From NCBI GenBank assembly GCA_035772405.1, contig JAYKKM010000173.1, positions 1,409,501-1,473,500 on the forward strand: DNA of 64,000 nucleotides. Direction: 5' to 3'. Source of the stretch: Chrysogorgia sp. JL179-B06 (lineage: Eukaryota > Cnidaria > Anthozoa > Scleralcyonacea > Chrysogorgiidae). Below are positions 1 to 11,650 of the stretch, piece by piece. Each line of letters opens with the position of its first letter. Position 1 is the stretch's first letter. Below the pieces are notes generated by a model that was given only the letters and a program-made list of their open reading frames with translations, was not told the origin of the DNA and did not search any database. The translations under genes and the position numbers were made by a program.

Positions 1-590
1 ATGTCCATCTTCTTATAAATCAGGATTCCGCTCTAAAAAGGCTAACCGATCTGCAACTTCGTAACCAACAGAAAATTCGTACACGACGCATCGACACGAT
101 GCCAAAATACCGAGATCACTTTGGGTATGCCAGCGAGAAGCTTCAAAATTCGATCGTGTCTATCATGAACATGGATATTTATTTTGGCGAGGGGTTTGAG
201 AAACTTAACAAGACATTTCTTGTCGCGAAAAACGTTTCTTATGCCTTGACTAGGCATGGACGTCAGGAACGGAGGTGCAGTATGGCGGGCAGACGTGGAT
301 ATTGTGAGACAGGATATAGAGGATCCCACGATGTCTTTATATTTGTGTTAACGAAACCTTTAACAGATCAAGTTCTGTCAGAGTTCGATTACTCGATGAA
401 CTTCTACGGAAGCGAGAACGTCCTTCTATGGATTATGAAGAATAGATTAGGCAGAAATATTTTGAACCCATGCAAGTATCTCAAGACGTACCACAACCAT
501 TGTGTTGGAATACAGGGCAACACGAAAATGCCAAGGATAGATACTCATGGTAAAAGCGTATCAGTGCGACCAAGCGGACTATTTGGGTAG
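1..590 (+). CDS. Glycosyltransferase-like type II membrane protein, copy 1 (5' part outside window)
   Basis: The reading frame is open from base 3 and ends at TAG 588-590; the methionine codon at 99 is internal by comparison with the full copy at 7037-7891. The peptide is almost identical to that copy. The conserved core reads NMDIYFGEGF, then SYALTR, GSHDVFIF, ENVLLW and KTYHNHC. This order resembles predicted nucleotide-sugar transferases of bacteria and algae in which a DIYF block is followed by ALTRW, a W/F-IF block and KxYHxH. That is family resemblance from memory, not a search result. Function in host glycan synthesis is inferred. The TM segment lies upstream of the window edge. Confidence 0.55.
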   Translation, partial: VHLLINQDSALKRLTDLQLRNQQKIRTRRIDTMPKYRDHFGYASEKLQNSIVSIMNMDIYFGEGFEKLNKTFLVAKNVSYALTRHGRQERRCSMAGRRGYCETGYRGSHDVFIFVLTKPLTDQVLSEFDYSMNFYGSENVLLWIMKNRLGRNILNPCKYLKTYHNHCVGIQGNTKMPRIDTHGKSVSVRPSGLFG

Positions 591-2319
591 CATCGATTTA
601 TAGTGTGAATAAGTATATTTCCTACAATGATTATATAACATCTTTGGAACACACTCTCCGATCAAACAAAAGAAATTAACACATATAGTCTCTTTAAAAA
701 TTATTTAAAATCAAGATACTTTGTCGCTCTCCAGAACACATTCAATACTGATATTATATATCTACCTGGCGGTCAATATGTTTAAATTGTAGTTCTGTTA
801 GAGATCTTGAATCGCAGAACTTCAGAATTTGTTGTTAATATTAACTGTGCGTGCGTGCGTGTGTGCGTGATGTTAGCATAATGTATTTGTTGTAATAAGT
901 GATGAAATAAGCGATATCGTACCAGACTGTGATATAGTAATATGTATATGGTATAGTATATATGTAATGTATGTTTGTTCATTCTTAGGGTTAGACACTA
1001 TGACTAGGGCTGAACATCCCTGTTGTGTCTTGCCTTGTGTATGTAAACACTAAAAATAAAGTATCTTACTTTTTAACGTTCTTTATAGCTCTTTTTAAAT
1101 AGTTTATACATAGAGAAGATTTTCCGTATATCCATAGAGTTGGGGGCCGAAGAGAAATATATTTTGTGCTGAAAAAACATTTTACCCAACCAAATTGAGA
1201 TCAGAAGTTTAACTGTCCCAACCATTTATGGGTAAAGAAAATATTTTACCCAACGCAAGAAGAAAAAAGTTAGATAAAGCGCAAATATCGTCGATATAAG
1301 TTTTACCTACTGCAACTTTCAGATTATTATCTCCCTATACTGAGCAGGAATCCAAGGAAAACAAGCAGAGGAATACAATAATAAAAGCTAATGTGCAATG
1401 ATGACGATGGAGAACTGATGACGAGATTCCAATTTTAAATGATGAATTTTTTATGTGAATGTCATAAAAATTTTGCTCCCCAAATCTTCAGAGAAGTAAT
1501 TTTTTACCCAATATTTATAATTCGTGGAACTCCCTCCCATACTCTATACGTGGCATTAACACATTGTCGTCTTTTAAGAGGCTACTTTCTCGGCATTATT
1601 TCAAACTTTCTCCTGTTGCTTTTAATCCATAGTTTTTCTGTTTCGTATAATTTCGTTATGTCTTATTATTTGATTTCATATTAATGTTATATGTTATTTA
1701 TATTTGTAAAGGGTGACCAATCTTGAGGGAATCTTGAATTCTGTTTTTGGTTTACCCTAATACATTCAATTTTTAGTTGAAGTACTTTGTAATTGATATG
1801 TATTATAATTATAATAAATAAATAAAGCTCTTAATTTTAGACCACTTTAATTAAAGATGCAAATACTAACGTGTTATGTTTAGAAATGTTAATAACTACA
1901 CGATTATCTATTTATTTATTTATTACGATTCGCCATTGGTATATAAAATATAAGTCTGGCAGGGATACCACTACAGCTTATGTCAATTACTGTGGCCCCG
2001 TGTAAAATTAAAAATAATAAAATAAAAATTGAGGTTATATTGACATAAATAAGCACATTAACTAAGGTGAAAAGAAAAGTCTGTAGCAAAAATCAACAAC
2101 AACAAGTGAGGGATGTCTCCAGGCGATGTGCCGAGTTACATTTTAGGCAAATGGATTTCCACGTACGTGGGTCGTCCTGGTTATAGATGGAATAAAGAGC
2201 GTCATAGTAGTATTCAAGTAGGGTTTTCTTAAATGAACTAAAGTTGAGTGTTTTGAATCTTAAAAAGTCCGGTAATGCGTTCCAAGTTCTAGTTACTCTG
2301 ACCAGTGGCGTAGCCCGCC

Positions 2320-2535
2320 ATTTCACATTAGGCTATTTCACATTAAGCTATTTCACATTAGGCTATTTCACATTAGGCTATTTCACATTAGGCTATTTCA
2401 CATTAGGCTATTTCACATTAGGCTATTTCACATTAGGCTATTTCACATTAGGCTATTTCACATTAGGCTATTTCACATTAGGCTATTTCACATTAGGCTA
2501 TTTCACATTAAGCTGTTTCACATTAGGCTACACAT
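2320..2535 (+). repeat. 15-bp minisatellite (ATTTCACATTAGGCT)n
   Basis: About fourteen tandem copies of a 15-bp unit, nearly perfect, with variants (AAGCT and GCTGT) at the edges. Because the period is a multiple of three it reads as FTLGY repeats in one frame, which is not evidence of coding. The same array in the second segmental copy (9617-9766) has about ten units and one altered unit. It is followed by a G/C-rich palindromic run (GGGGGCATGCCCCCC) that looks like the edge of an unrelated transposable element. Confidence 0.9.
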
Positions 2536-3019
2536 TTCTAGGGGGTGCGGGGGCATGCCCCCCCCGGAAATTTTGAAATCTAGAATCTCTGGAATTTCTG
2601 CATTTTATAGAATTATGAAAGTTATAAAACGGCTGCAAGTATAACCAAGCTGCTGTCGTAAAGCACTAACCTCGTCGATGTTCAGTGGTAAGTTGAAACA
2701 TTAATCAAACTGATATGAATATATTTAACATGTTTCTTTGCAGTTATGCTCCTTCATACGATTAGGAGTTATGTTAATTTCCCAGGTGTATAATACCGTG
2801 TTTTCAATTTCCCAGGAGTATAAGACCGTTTTCTAAGGGTTCAGTTTTGTTTTATACACACTGTACAAGAACTATAATTATAAACGTGTTCGTGATGACC
2901 ACGGTGATGACGTATACAGTGTGTATCAAAAAAATCTGAACCGGCATAAAATTAATTAACGTTCCTTTCAAACAAATTACAGTATTGTAGTAGTTTGAAA
3001 TCCCTAGACACCTCTGAGC

Positions 3020-3830
3020 TAAAACTAATTAATTTTATGCCGGTGTCCCACGAAATTCGTCCCGCCGTAATTCCTAGGAAATCTGCCCTCCCGCGAGACA
3101 AATTTCCTAGTTATATCACCCCACTTTAGGAATTTCGCCCCGCATAGGAAGTACTGTTTCCACTTGGAAGGATTTTCCTTTTTAAGGAAATTTTGACAAC
3201 TTGAAGGAACAAAGAAGGGAAAAACAAAATGGAAGGAAATATGAAGGAAATTTTGAATTTTGAAGGGAAAATGTAATATGTGACTATATTGCATAATAAA
3301 GAGCTAAAAATAGAGAAGTGGCATTTTTATTTTTAAGTATAAGTGCCCTTGTTGGCTGTTGTACTTTATATTATTAGTTTGTTACAGTTAAAAAAACTCA
3401 TTAAAATTTATCTGAATTTTATACAAATAAAATTTATATTTTAATTTTTGAATGGTGTTCGGGGAACTTCGTATGAATCGGTTAGCATGCAGTTAGTGTT
3501 GGTCAGTTGGTGTCATAATAATATTCCAGTTTCAACTTTCACATTTCACAATCCAGTTGACAGTTGTGCTAATTTAACAGAGCGTTAGGTCTTATCTGTG
3601 GTCTTATTTACGGCTACATTGCCAATATTGGACACCAACTTCCAAAAGGAAATTTTAAGGAAATCCTGAAAATTGTTGAAGGAAATTTTGTTCAAAATAA
3701 GGAAAAAATAAGAGCAAATCAGGAAATCTTGTGCTGCAAAAGTGGAAACCCTGATAGGCAGTGCATATATCAATCGAACCAGCACATCATTGTAACCTTC
3801 GCTCTTCATCTGAGTCTCGGTGGCTCAATG
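3020..3830. repeat. Interspersed AGGAAATT-rich repeat
   Basis: A stretch with many copies of AAGGAAATTTT-type words, present again at 10270-11060 within the duplication and inverted at 33530-34200 outside it. The independent third location shows it is a dispersed repeat rather than only part of the duplication. Several short open frames inside it exist only because the repeat lacks stops. A SINE-like unit adjoins it at all three places. Class unknown. Confidence 0.6.
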
Positions 3831-3965
3831 GTTAGAGCGCGGTCTCACCGACAATCAGAAGCGGAATCATTTTTCTGAGGATACGAGCTTGACGATCGTC
3901 CATGTATCGTCTGTCTACTCCAAGCTCTCCCATTCACCACAGCAGTGTATATATTAACATATATA
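3809..3965 (+). repeat. tRNA-derived SINE-like unit
   Basis: The head contains GGTGGCTCAATGGTTAGAGC, which matches a tRNA D-arm with pol III A box, followed by TCTCACCGACAATCAGAAG, an anticodon-arm-like segment. A unit-specific body follows (ACGATCGTCCATGTATCGTC, then CTCCAAGCTCTCCCA and CAGCAGTGTATAT). The same arrangement recurs at about 6700-6870 (minus), 11053-11240, 33375-33535 (minus) and 34235-34430. The acceptor ends do not pair, so it is not a functional tRNA gene. Confidence 0.55.
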
Positions 3966-4554
3966 ACATATCATTTTTGTGATATCATCATTCATTGACG
4001 TTAAAAATCGTCCCCAGAACATCAACTTGAAGGCGGATTTCCAGTCCTCGCACGAAGCAATTCGCTATTTTTAATTAGCCCTCGTGGCAGATAGTTTGAA
4101 ATTTTGAACTATTTTTTACTCGCGGCAAGTACTTGCAGTAAATATAACCAATCAAAACAAATTATGTCAACATTTCAAAATTAGTAATTCCATGAATTGC
4201 ACAAAGGAAATCATTACCGTGTCGGTGGTTAGATGTGATATTGAATAGATTGATATTGAACTTGCATAGATATTGAAGCAAGAAATTACATAAATAATCG
4301 AACTTTCACCTCGATTTTCTCGTAAATACCGATTTGTCGTGGGGTACTAGGTTCTATATCTGAAGCACTCAGAAGAGTGCTTCATCAGCATATCCAAACA
4401 CCTCGAAGTTTGTTAAAAAAACTCGGCTCTTGAAACCCCGCGCGTTATCGCAGCACAACGAGCTGTGATGTGGTGGAAATACAGTGGAAACATATGCGAG
4501 TACCTGCAGCGAGCTGCGAGTTGCTTCGTGCGAGTATCAATCTAACTATCTACT

Positions 4555-5803
4555 GCAGATCTAAGTAGTTTCGCACAATATTTCGCGGTTGATAACTGAA
4601 AACCGAAAAAGGAAAACGACAAGTTTGCTTTGTTTGTTTTGTTTCAAAGAGATTATTTAATTTCATCAAAATTGGGTTCTCAGAAAAGTGAAATAAAAGT
4701 AATTAACATATTGCCGCTTGCATGTTTTCGCATTTTTTACAAATTGCCTTCGTATCTTAGCGACCTGTCATTATTTATGGCCGGGGTGGGGAGCCGAAGA
4801 GAAAATGGTTGGGTAACTGAAAATTCTAAGACCTGAAGCCTGGTTTCCATATAGCCTTTCTTTGCCTTTTCTTATTTTTACTGGCGTCAAGCAACGAGCG
4901 ACAAATGGAAACACGACAAAAGCACACTAGGCAAGAAAAGGCACTTGCCGTTACTTGTTTTTCAGTTAGATCTGATCCTATCTCAAAAACAAGAAAAGGC
5001 AAAGAAAGGCAAGGAAAGTCCCGGATGCAGCGTTGTTGTACACTAAACAAGACGGCGGAAGCGTTTAAGCTTAATAATTGAGGCATATTCAGAAAATTAT
5101 AGTACCTACCTGTAGTAATATTCACGATCATGTAACCTGAGTTCTGTCACCAAATTATGGTACATACCAAATCTCTCCCGCTCTTGAAAGATTTTCCGAA
5201 CCCTGTATTTGTGTTTCCTTCGATTGAGCTGATTTTTCATTCTCATCAGGGCGAGAAGCACAAATACATTTGCTTGTAAGAAAAATGTAAGAAAACTGTA
5301 TATCTATTTGGGTTTGTTATTAAAACGTCTATCGACGATATCTGGGAATTGGGCTAATTATCAACTTTTTTCTTCATGGGTTGGGTAAAAGATTTTCTTT
5401 ACTCATAAATGGTTAAATTTCTGATCTTAATTTGGTTGGGTAAACATTTTTCCAGCACCAAATCTATTTCTTTTCGGCCTCCACCTTGATCATAAATATT
5501 GACGGGTCCCTTATTTGAAGTTGTCGTGTTTGTTTTATCATTATACATATATCATTCTGTTTTCGAAAATTTTTAAAAATGGTCTCAGGTCGCTAAGATA
5601 CGAAGGCAATTTTTGAAAAATGGGAAAACATGTAATCGCGATATGTTAATTACCTTTAATTCATTTTTTGAGAACCCAATTTTGATTAAATTAAATAATC
5701 TCTTTGAAACAAAGCACACAAAGCAAACTTGTTGGGTTTTTTTCGGTTTTCATCTTGTCAGTTATCAACCGCGAAATTTTGTGTGAAACTTCTCATGACT
5801 GCA
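4555..5803. repeat. Foldback structure with ~215-bp arms
   Basis: Bases 4555-4769 are repeated in inverted orientation at about 5586-5803, both containing TTTCAAAGAGATTATTTAAT or its complement. The spacer holds no gene that I can support. One arm recurs at 12160-12390 in the second segmental copy and an inverted piece at about 14290-14400, so the arm is a dispersed sequence. A further arm (about 5375-5470) is the inverted copy of a sequence near 1140-1250. Probably nested foldback/MITE insertions. Confidence 0.6.
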
Positions 5804-6177
5804 GAATTTTCATAGACTTGAGTGTCAACCATGACGCATTGCACGCTCGGTCGGCAAATTTTCGAAGCACAAAATTCACTTGGTGGACTCATCCGTAAAT
5901 ATCTTGTCAATCCTTGATATAAATTATTCATTTTGTCTTTTAATTGAAAGAAAACATACCTTACAAAGTAAATATTTCTGCATTTTTCACAAAACTCGAC
6001 GTTTTCTTGACTTTCGTTTCGAATTTGTCAGCCTTGATTGACGGGAAGCGTGCAAGACCAAGTGACGAGGTTCAAACCAAAAAATTAGGTTCCGAGTGGA
6101 AGTATTTGGATTGTGGATAAATGAGAAAGCCTCTATAGGGTTTTTTGAGAAGACTCGGCGAATTTCCGAAGTATTTA

Positions 6178-6598
6178 GGGCCTGTTTATATGATCCCGGT
6201 ACACCGAGACGTCCCGGTATACCGGGATCTCGGCTTGTATATAATTTACTGTTATTTTCGCAGTTGTGTTTATATAGAGACCGGGACATCCCGCTTGACC
6301 GGGATCCCGGTTGAAGCAACCGAGATCCCGGTACACCGGGACAGATTTTTTCCATATAAACGCAACATCCCGGTACACCGGTGAATTGAAAGTGAATTGA
6401 AATTTAAAACGTCGTCTGAACCCGGTAAAATATCCAAAAAGTGACAAAATGAAAAAAGCATTCGTTGGGATGCTTTTTATGCGAATAAAATTATTTTTTA
6501 TTTCATTGAGAAATTATTATCAATTATTATCAACATTTTCACGCATCCCGGTCACCCGGGACATCCCGGTGTACCGGGATCATATAAACAAGCCCAAG
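6178..6598. mobile_element. Non-autonomous TIR element rich in CCGG palindromes
   Basis: The ends are inverted repeats: GGGCCTGTTTATATGATCCC at the left and GGGATCATATAAACAAGCCC at the right, differing at one position. The interior contains several palindromes built from CCCGGTACACCGGGA and CCCGGTGTACCGGGAT. It encodes nothing on its own; open frames read through it on both strands because of the symmetry. No clear target duplication is seen, so exact edges are uncertain. A MITE is the simplest reading. Confidence 0.6.
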
Positions 6599-6699
6599 CA
6601 CTTCAAAACACTTTGTTATCGTACGGAAAGATAAACACAAACGTGCAGTGCACGACGGTTGTGGGACGATTTTTAACGTATAAATGAATGATGATGACA

Positions 6700-6870
6700 C
6701 GTGGACTATCGTCAAGCTCGTATCCTCAGAAAAATTATTCTGAATCCCGGACAGGAATCGAACCTGTAACCTTCTGATTGCCGGTGAGACGCTCTAACCA
6801 TTGAGCTAACGAGACTCAGATGGAGAGCGAAGGTTACAATGATGTACTACTCCGAGCTCTCCCACATTCA
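6700..6870 (-). repeat. tRNA-derived SINE-like unit, best-preserved tRNA part
   Basis: Read on the minus strand, this copy has a D-arm (TAGCTCAATGGTTAGAGC), an anticodon-like loop CCGGCAA whose central triplet would be GGC, and a full T-arm (ACAGGTTCGATTCCTGT). The acceptor stem does not pair and one anticodon-stem pair is mismatched. This supports a tRNA-derived SINE head rather than a working tRNA. The unit-specific body (ACGATCGTC) follows as in the other copies. Confidence 0.6.
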
Positions 6871-7036
6871 CTACAACATTGTGTATTGAGTTGAATTGTC
6901 ATGCGCCGTGAGACTCAAATAACGCCTTATATACTACTTTACCTCGTCACGACCTGCACAAACCTAACGACTGACGAACACGTTAACTTTATAATTATTG
7001 TTCTTGTATAGGAAAAGGTTTACAAGTAACTTCAGA

Positions 7037-7891
7037 ATGAGTAAAATTCGCGAGTTTTTCAGGATAATTGTAGGCGCTACTTTTATTTATATTTCTTTGG
7101 TGATTATAAATAGACTCATGTATCAGACTTCAAATATCATGGCTGCAAAGGAGGGTATTCATGTCATTACAAATTACCCATTGATGGTTGAGAGTCCTTG
7201 GAAGGATAATCAAACAGAGACAAACATCACTAGACTGTGGGAAAGACAACAAGAAGTGGAAGAAACGTTACAACGAAATCTTGACCATCCATTGATAACA
7301 AATGTCCATCTTCTTATAAATCAGGATTCCGCTCTAAAAAGGCTAACCGATCTGCAACTTCGTAACCAACAGAAAATTCGTACACGACGCATCGACACGA
7401 TGCCAAAATACCGAGATCACTTTGGGTATGCCAGCGAGAAGCTTCAAAATTCGATCGTGTCTATCATGAACATGGATATTTATTTTGGCGAGGGGTTTGA
7501 GAAACTTAACAAGACATTTCTTGTCGCGAAAAACGTTTCTTATGCCTTGACTAGGCATGGGCGTCAGGAACGGAGGTGCAGTATGGCGGGCAGACGTGGA
7601 TATTGTGAAACAGGATATAGTGGATCCCACGATGTCTTTATATTTGTGTTAACGAAACCTTTAACAGATCAAGTTCTGTCAGAGTTCGATTACTCGATGA
7701 ACTTCTACGGAAGCGAGAACGTCCTTCTATGGATTATGAAGAATAGATTAGGTAGAAATATTTTGAACCCATGCAAGTATCTCAAGACGTACCACAACCA
7801 TTGTGTTGGAATACAGGGCAACACGAAAATGCCAAGGATAGATACTCATGGTAAAAGCGTATCAGTGCGACCAAGCGGACTATTTGGGTAG
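7037..7891 (+). CDS. Glycosyltransferase-like type II membrane protein, copy 2 (intact)
   Basis: A 284-residue protein. I chose ATG 7037 because two other copies (36206 and 40798 minus) start at the same aligned point (MRKxRLFF), and the open frame upstream has no ATG. A single TM segment lies at about residues 9-25 (IIVGATFIYISLVIINR), giving a Golgi-type signal anchor. The lumenal part has NMDIYFGEGF, ALTRHG, a Cys-rich RRCSMAGRRGYC, GSHDVFIF and KTYHNHC. The layout resembles predicted nucleotide-sugar transferases, but donor and acceptor cannot be read from sequence. A splice-acceptor-like TTCTTGTATAG lies just upstream, so a 5' untranslated exon is possible. Confidence 0.7.
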   Translation: MSKIREFFRIIVGATFIYISLVIINRLMYQTSNIMAAKEGIHVITNYPLMVESPWKDNQTETNITRLWERQQEVEETLQRNLDHPLITNVHLLINQDSALKRLTDLQLRNQQKIRTRRIDTMPKYRDHFGYASEKLQNSIVSIMNMDIYFGEGFEKLNKTFLVAKNVSYALTRHGRQERRCSMAGRRGYCETGYSGSHDVFIFVLTKPLTDQVLSEFDYSMNFYGSENVLLWIMKNRLGRNILNPCKYLKTYHNHCVGIQGNTKMPRIDTHGKSVSVRPSGLFG

Positions 7892-9616
7892 CATCGATTT
7901 ATAGTGTGAATAAGTATATTTCCTACAATGATTATATAACATCTTTGGAACACACTCTCCGATCAAACAAAAGAAATTAACACATATAGTCTCTTTAAAA
8001 ATTATTTAAAATCAAGATACTTTGTCGCTCTCCAGAACACATTCAATACTGATATTATATATCTACCTGGCGGTCAATATGTTTAAATTGTAGTTCTGTT
8101 AGAGATCTTGAATCGCAGAACTTCAGAATTTGTTGTTAATATTAACTGTGCGTGCGTGTGTGCGTGATGTTAGCATAATGTATTTGTTGTAATAAGTGAT
8201 GAAATAAGCGATATCGTACCAGACTGTGATATAGTAATATGTATATGGTATAGTATATATGTAATGTATGTTTGTTCATTCTTAGGGTTAGACACTATGA
8301 CTAGGGCTGAACATCCCTGTTGTGTCTTGCCTTGTGTATGTAAACACTAAAAATAAAGTATCTTACTTTTTAACGTTCTTTATAGCTCTTTTTAAATAGT
8401 TTATACATAGAGAAGATTTTCCGTATATCCATAGAGTTTGGGGGCGAAGAGAAATAGATTTTGTGCTGAAAAAACATTTTACCCAACCAAATTGAGATCA
8501 GAAGTTTAACTGTCCCAACCATTTATGGGTAAAGAAAATATTTTACCCAACGCAAGAAGAAAAAAGTTAGATAAAGCGCAAATATCGTCGATATAAGTTT
8601 TACCTACTGCAACTTTTAGATTATTATCTACCTATACTGAGCAGGAATCCAAGGAAAACAAGCAGAGGAATACAATAATAAAAGCTAATGTGCAATGATG
8701 ACTATGGAGAACTGATGACGAGATTCCAATTTTAAATGATGAATTTGTTATGTGAATGTCATAAACATTTTGCTCCCCAAATCTTCAGAGAAGTAATTTT
8801 TCCCCAATATTTATAATTCGTGGAACTCCCTCCCATACTCTATACGTGCCATTAACACATTGTCGTCTTTTAAGAGGCTAGTTTCTCGGCATTATTTCAA
8901 ACTTTCTCCTGTTGCTTTTAATCCATAGTTTTTCTGTTTCGTATAATTTCGTTATGTCTTATTCTTTGATTTCATATTAATGTTATATGTTATTTATATT
9001 TGTAAAGGGTGACCAATCTTGAGGGAATCTTGAATTATGTTTTTGGTTTACCCTAATACATTCAATTTTTAGTTGAAGTACTTTGTAATTGATATGTATT
9101 ATAATTATAATAAATAAATAAAGCTCTTAATTTTAGACCACTTTAATTAAAGATGCAAATACTAACGTGTTATGTTTAGAAATGTTAATAACTACACGAT
9201 TATCTATTTATTTATTTATTACGATTCGCCATTGGTATATAAAATATAAGTCTGGCAGGGATACCACTACAGCTTACGTCAATTACTGTGGCCCCGTGTA
9301 AAATTAAAAATAATAAAATAAAAATTGAGGTTATATTGACATAAATAAGCACATTAACTAAGGTGAAAAGAAAAGTCTGTAGCAAAAATCAACAACAACA
9401 AGTGAGGGATGTCTCCAGGCGATGTGCCGAGTTACATTTTAGGCAAATGGATTTCCACGTACGTGGGTCGTCCTGGTTATAGATGGAATAAAGAGCGTCA
9501 TAGTAGTATTCAAGTAGGGTTTTCTTAAATGAACTAAAGTTGAGTGTTTTGAATCTTAAAAAGTCCGGTAATGCGTTCCAAGTTCTAGTTACTCTGACCA
9601 GTGGCGTAGCCCGCCA

Positions 9617-9766
9617 TTTCACATTAGGCTATTTCACATTAAGCTATTTCACATTAGGCTATTTCACATTAGGCTATTTCACATTAGGCTATTTCACATT
9701 AGGCTATTTCAGAACAGGCTATTTCACATTAGGCTATTTCACATTAAGCTGTTTCACATTAGGCTA
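9617..9766 (+). repeat. 15-bp minisatellite, shorter allele
   Basis: About ten units of the same ATTTCACATTAGGCT repeat found at 2320-2535. One unit is altered to ATTTCAGAACAGGCT. The copy-number difference between otherwise near-identical duplicates shows array change after the duplication. Confidence 0.9.
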
Positions 9767-11052
9767 CACATTTCTAGGGGGTGCGGGGGCATGCTCCCCC
9801 GGAAATTTTGAAATCTAGAATCTCTGGAATTTCTGCATTTTATAGAATTATGAAAGTTATAAAACGGCTGCAAGTATAACCAAGCTGCTGTCGTAAAGCA
9901 CTAACCTCGTCGACAATAAACACTCGTTGTTCAGTGGTAAGTTGAAACATTAATCAAACTGATATGAATATATTTAACATGTTTCTTTGCAGTTATGCTC
10001 CTTCATACGATTAGGAGTTATGTTAATTTCCCAGGTGTATAATACCGTGTTTTCAATTTCCCAGGAGTATAAGACCGTTTTCTAAGGGTTCAGTTTTGTT
10101 TTATACACACTGTACAAGAACTATAATTATAAACGTGTTCGTGATGACCACGGTGATGACGTATTCAGTGTGTATCAAAAAAATCTGAACCGGCATAAAA
10201 TTAATTAACGTTCCTTTCAAACAAATTACAGTATTGTAGTAGTTTGAAATCCCTAGACACCTCTGAGCTAAAACTAATTAATTTTACGCCGGTGTCCCAC
10301 GAAATTCGTCCCGCCGTAATTCCTAGGAAATCTGCCCTCCCGCGAGACAAATTTCCTAGTTATATCGCCCCACTTTAGGAATTTCGCCCCGCATAGGAAG
10401 TACTGTTTCCACTTGGAAGGATTTTCCTTTTTAAGGAAATTTTGACAACTTGAAGGAAAAAAGAAGGGAAAAACAAAATGGAAGGAAATATGAAGGAAAT
10501 TTTGAATTTTGAAGGGAAAATGTAATATGTGACTATATTGCATAATAAAGGGTAAAAATAGAGAAGTGGCATTTTTATTTTTAAGTATAAGTGCCCTTGT
10601 TGGTTGTTGTACTTTATATTGTTTATATTTATATTTATATTACTCATTAAAATTTATCTGAATTTTATACAAATAAAATTTATATTTTAATTTTTGAATG
10701 GTGTTCGGGGAACTTCGTATGAATCGGTTAGCAGTTAGTGTTGGTCAGAATTGGTGTCATAATAATATTCCAGTTTCAACTTTCACATTTCACAATCCAG
10801 TTGACAGTTGTGCTAATTTAACAGAGCGTTAAGTCTTGTCTGTGGTCTTATTTACGGCTATATTGCCAATATTGGACACCAACTTCCAAAAGGAAATTTT
10901 AAGGAAATCCTGAAAATTGTTGAAGGAAATTGTGTTCAAAATAAGGAAAAAATAAGAGCAAATCAGGAAATCCTGTGCTGCAAAAGTGGAAACCATGATA
11001 GGCAGTGCATATATCAATCGAACCAGTACATCATTGTAACCATCGCTCTCCA

Positions 11053-11240
11053 TCTGAGTCTCGGTGGCTCAATGGTTAGAGAGTCTCACCGACAATCAGA
11101 AGCAGAATAATTGTTCTGAGGATAGGAGCTTGATGATCGTCCATGTATCGTCTGTCTACTCCAAGCTCTCCCACATTCACTACAGCAGTGTACATATTAA
11201 CACATATTAACATATACACTGCTGTAGTGAATGTGGGAGA
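11053..11240 (+). repeat. tRNA-derived SINE-like unit with inverted tail
   Basis: Carries the same GGTGGCTCAATGGTTAGAG head and GATCGTCCATGTATCGTC body as the other copies. The tail CTCTCCCACATTCACTACAGCAGTGTA is followed after a few bases by its own inverted copy (ACACTGCTGTAGTGAATGTGGGAGAGC), forming a local palindrome. Confidence 0.5.
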
Positions 11241-11329
11241 GCTGGACTCAGAATAATTTTTGTGATATCATCATTCATTGACGTTAAAAATCGTCCCCGG
11301 AACATCAACTTTAATGCGGATTTCCGGGT

Positions 11330-11650
11330 CATGTCGTACCTACAGGAACGAGGTGTATGATTGGTTCTCTGCAACATTCCATCACCGCATCACCGCAGTT
11401 TTTCCTTTGAATTTCGTACATAAATTAGCACGTGCATCATGCATATTTTCATATCAGAACCATAACCCTAACGTTAACCCTGATACTAACCCTAACCCTA
11501 ACCCTGACCCTAACCCTAACCCTGACCCTAACCTAAACCTCCATGACTAATCACTGAAGAAATGAAGAGTTTACGAACTAAAACGGAAGAAAATGGAATG
11601 TCGCAGAGAACCAATCATATACCTTGTTCCTGTAGGTAGTACCTTACCCG
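11330..11650. mobile_element. TIR element carrying telomere-like repeats
   Basis: Inverted ends of about 44 bp (TACCTACAGGAAC...ACATTCC at about 11337-11380; GGAATGT...GTTCCTGTAGGTA at about 11595-11639). The corresponding site in segmental copy 1 (near 4045) reads straight through without it, giving an empty site. Flanking GGATTTCC/GGTTTCC words suggest a target duplication of 8-9 bp. The interior includes a CCCTAA-rich tract. Confidence 0.7.
11462..11540 (+). repeat. Interstitial telomere-like CCCTAA/CCCTGA tract
   Basis: About a dozen 6-bp units, mostly CCCTAA with interspersed CCCTGA and CCCTGATACTAA, matching the TTAGGG-type animal telomere repeat on the other strand. It sits inside the TIR element at 11330-11650, so it travels with a transposable element and does not mark a chromosome fusion. 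Confidence 0.75.

Larger units (their letters stand above)
1..4810 (+). repeat. Direct segmental duplication, copy 1
   Basis: This stretch is repeated at 7302-12412 with an initial offset of 7301 bp and high identity, including the glycosyltransferase-like gene end, its 3' flank, a 15-bp minisatellite, an AGGAAATT-rich interspersed repeat and a SINE-like unit. Copy 1 is cut at its left by the window edge. Indels separate the copies: the minisatellite is longer here, and copy 2 carries a TIR insertion near 11.33-11.65 kb that is absent here. Apart from the partial gene at the start, 600-2300 and 2600-4800 hold no coding sequence that I can support. Confidence 0.9.

Noticed and set aside
2320..2535. 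Possible CRISPR-like array
   Set aside because: Units are contiguous 15-mers without spacers, in eukaryotic repeat DNA.
2244..2576. FTLGY-repeat open frame (also 9540-9818)
   Set aside because: Produced by a 15-bp minisatellite whose length differs between duplicates; no flanking coding signal.
6744..6820. Functional tRNA-Ala gene on the minus strand
   Set aside because: The acceptor stem does not pair and the same block recurs with a common non-tRNA body, as in SINEs.
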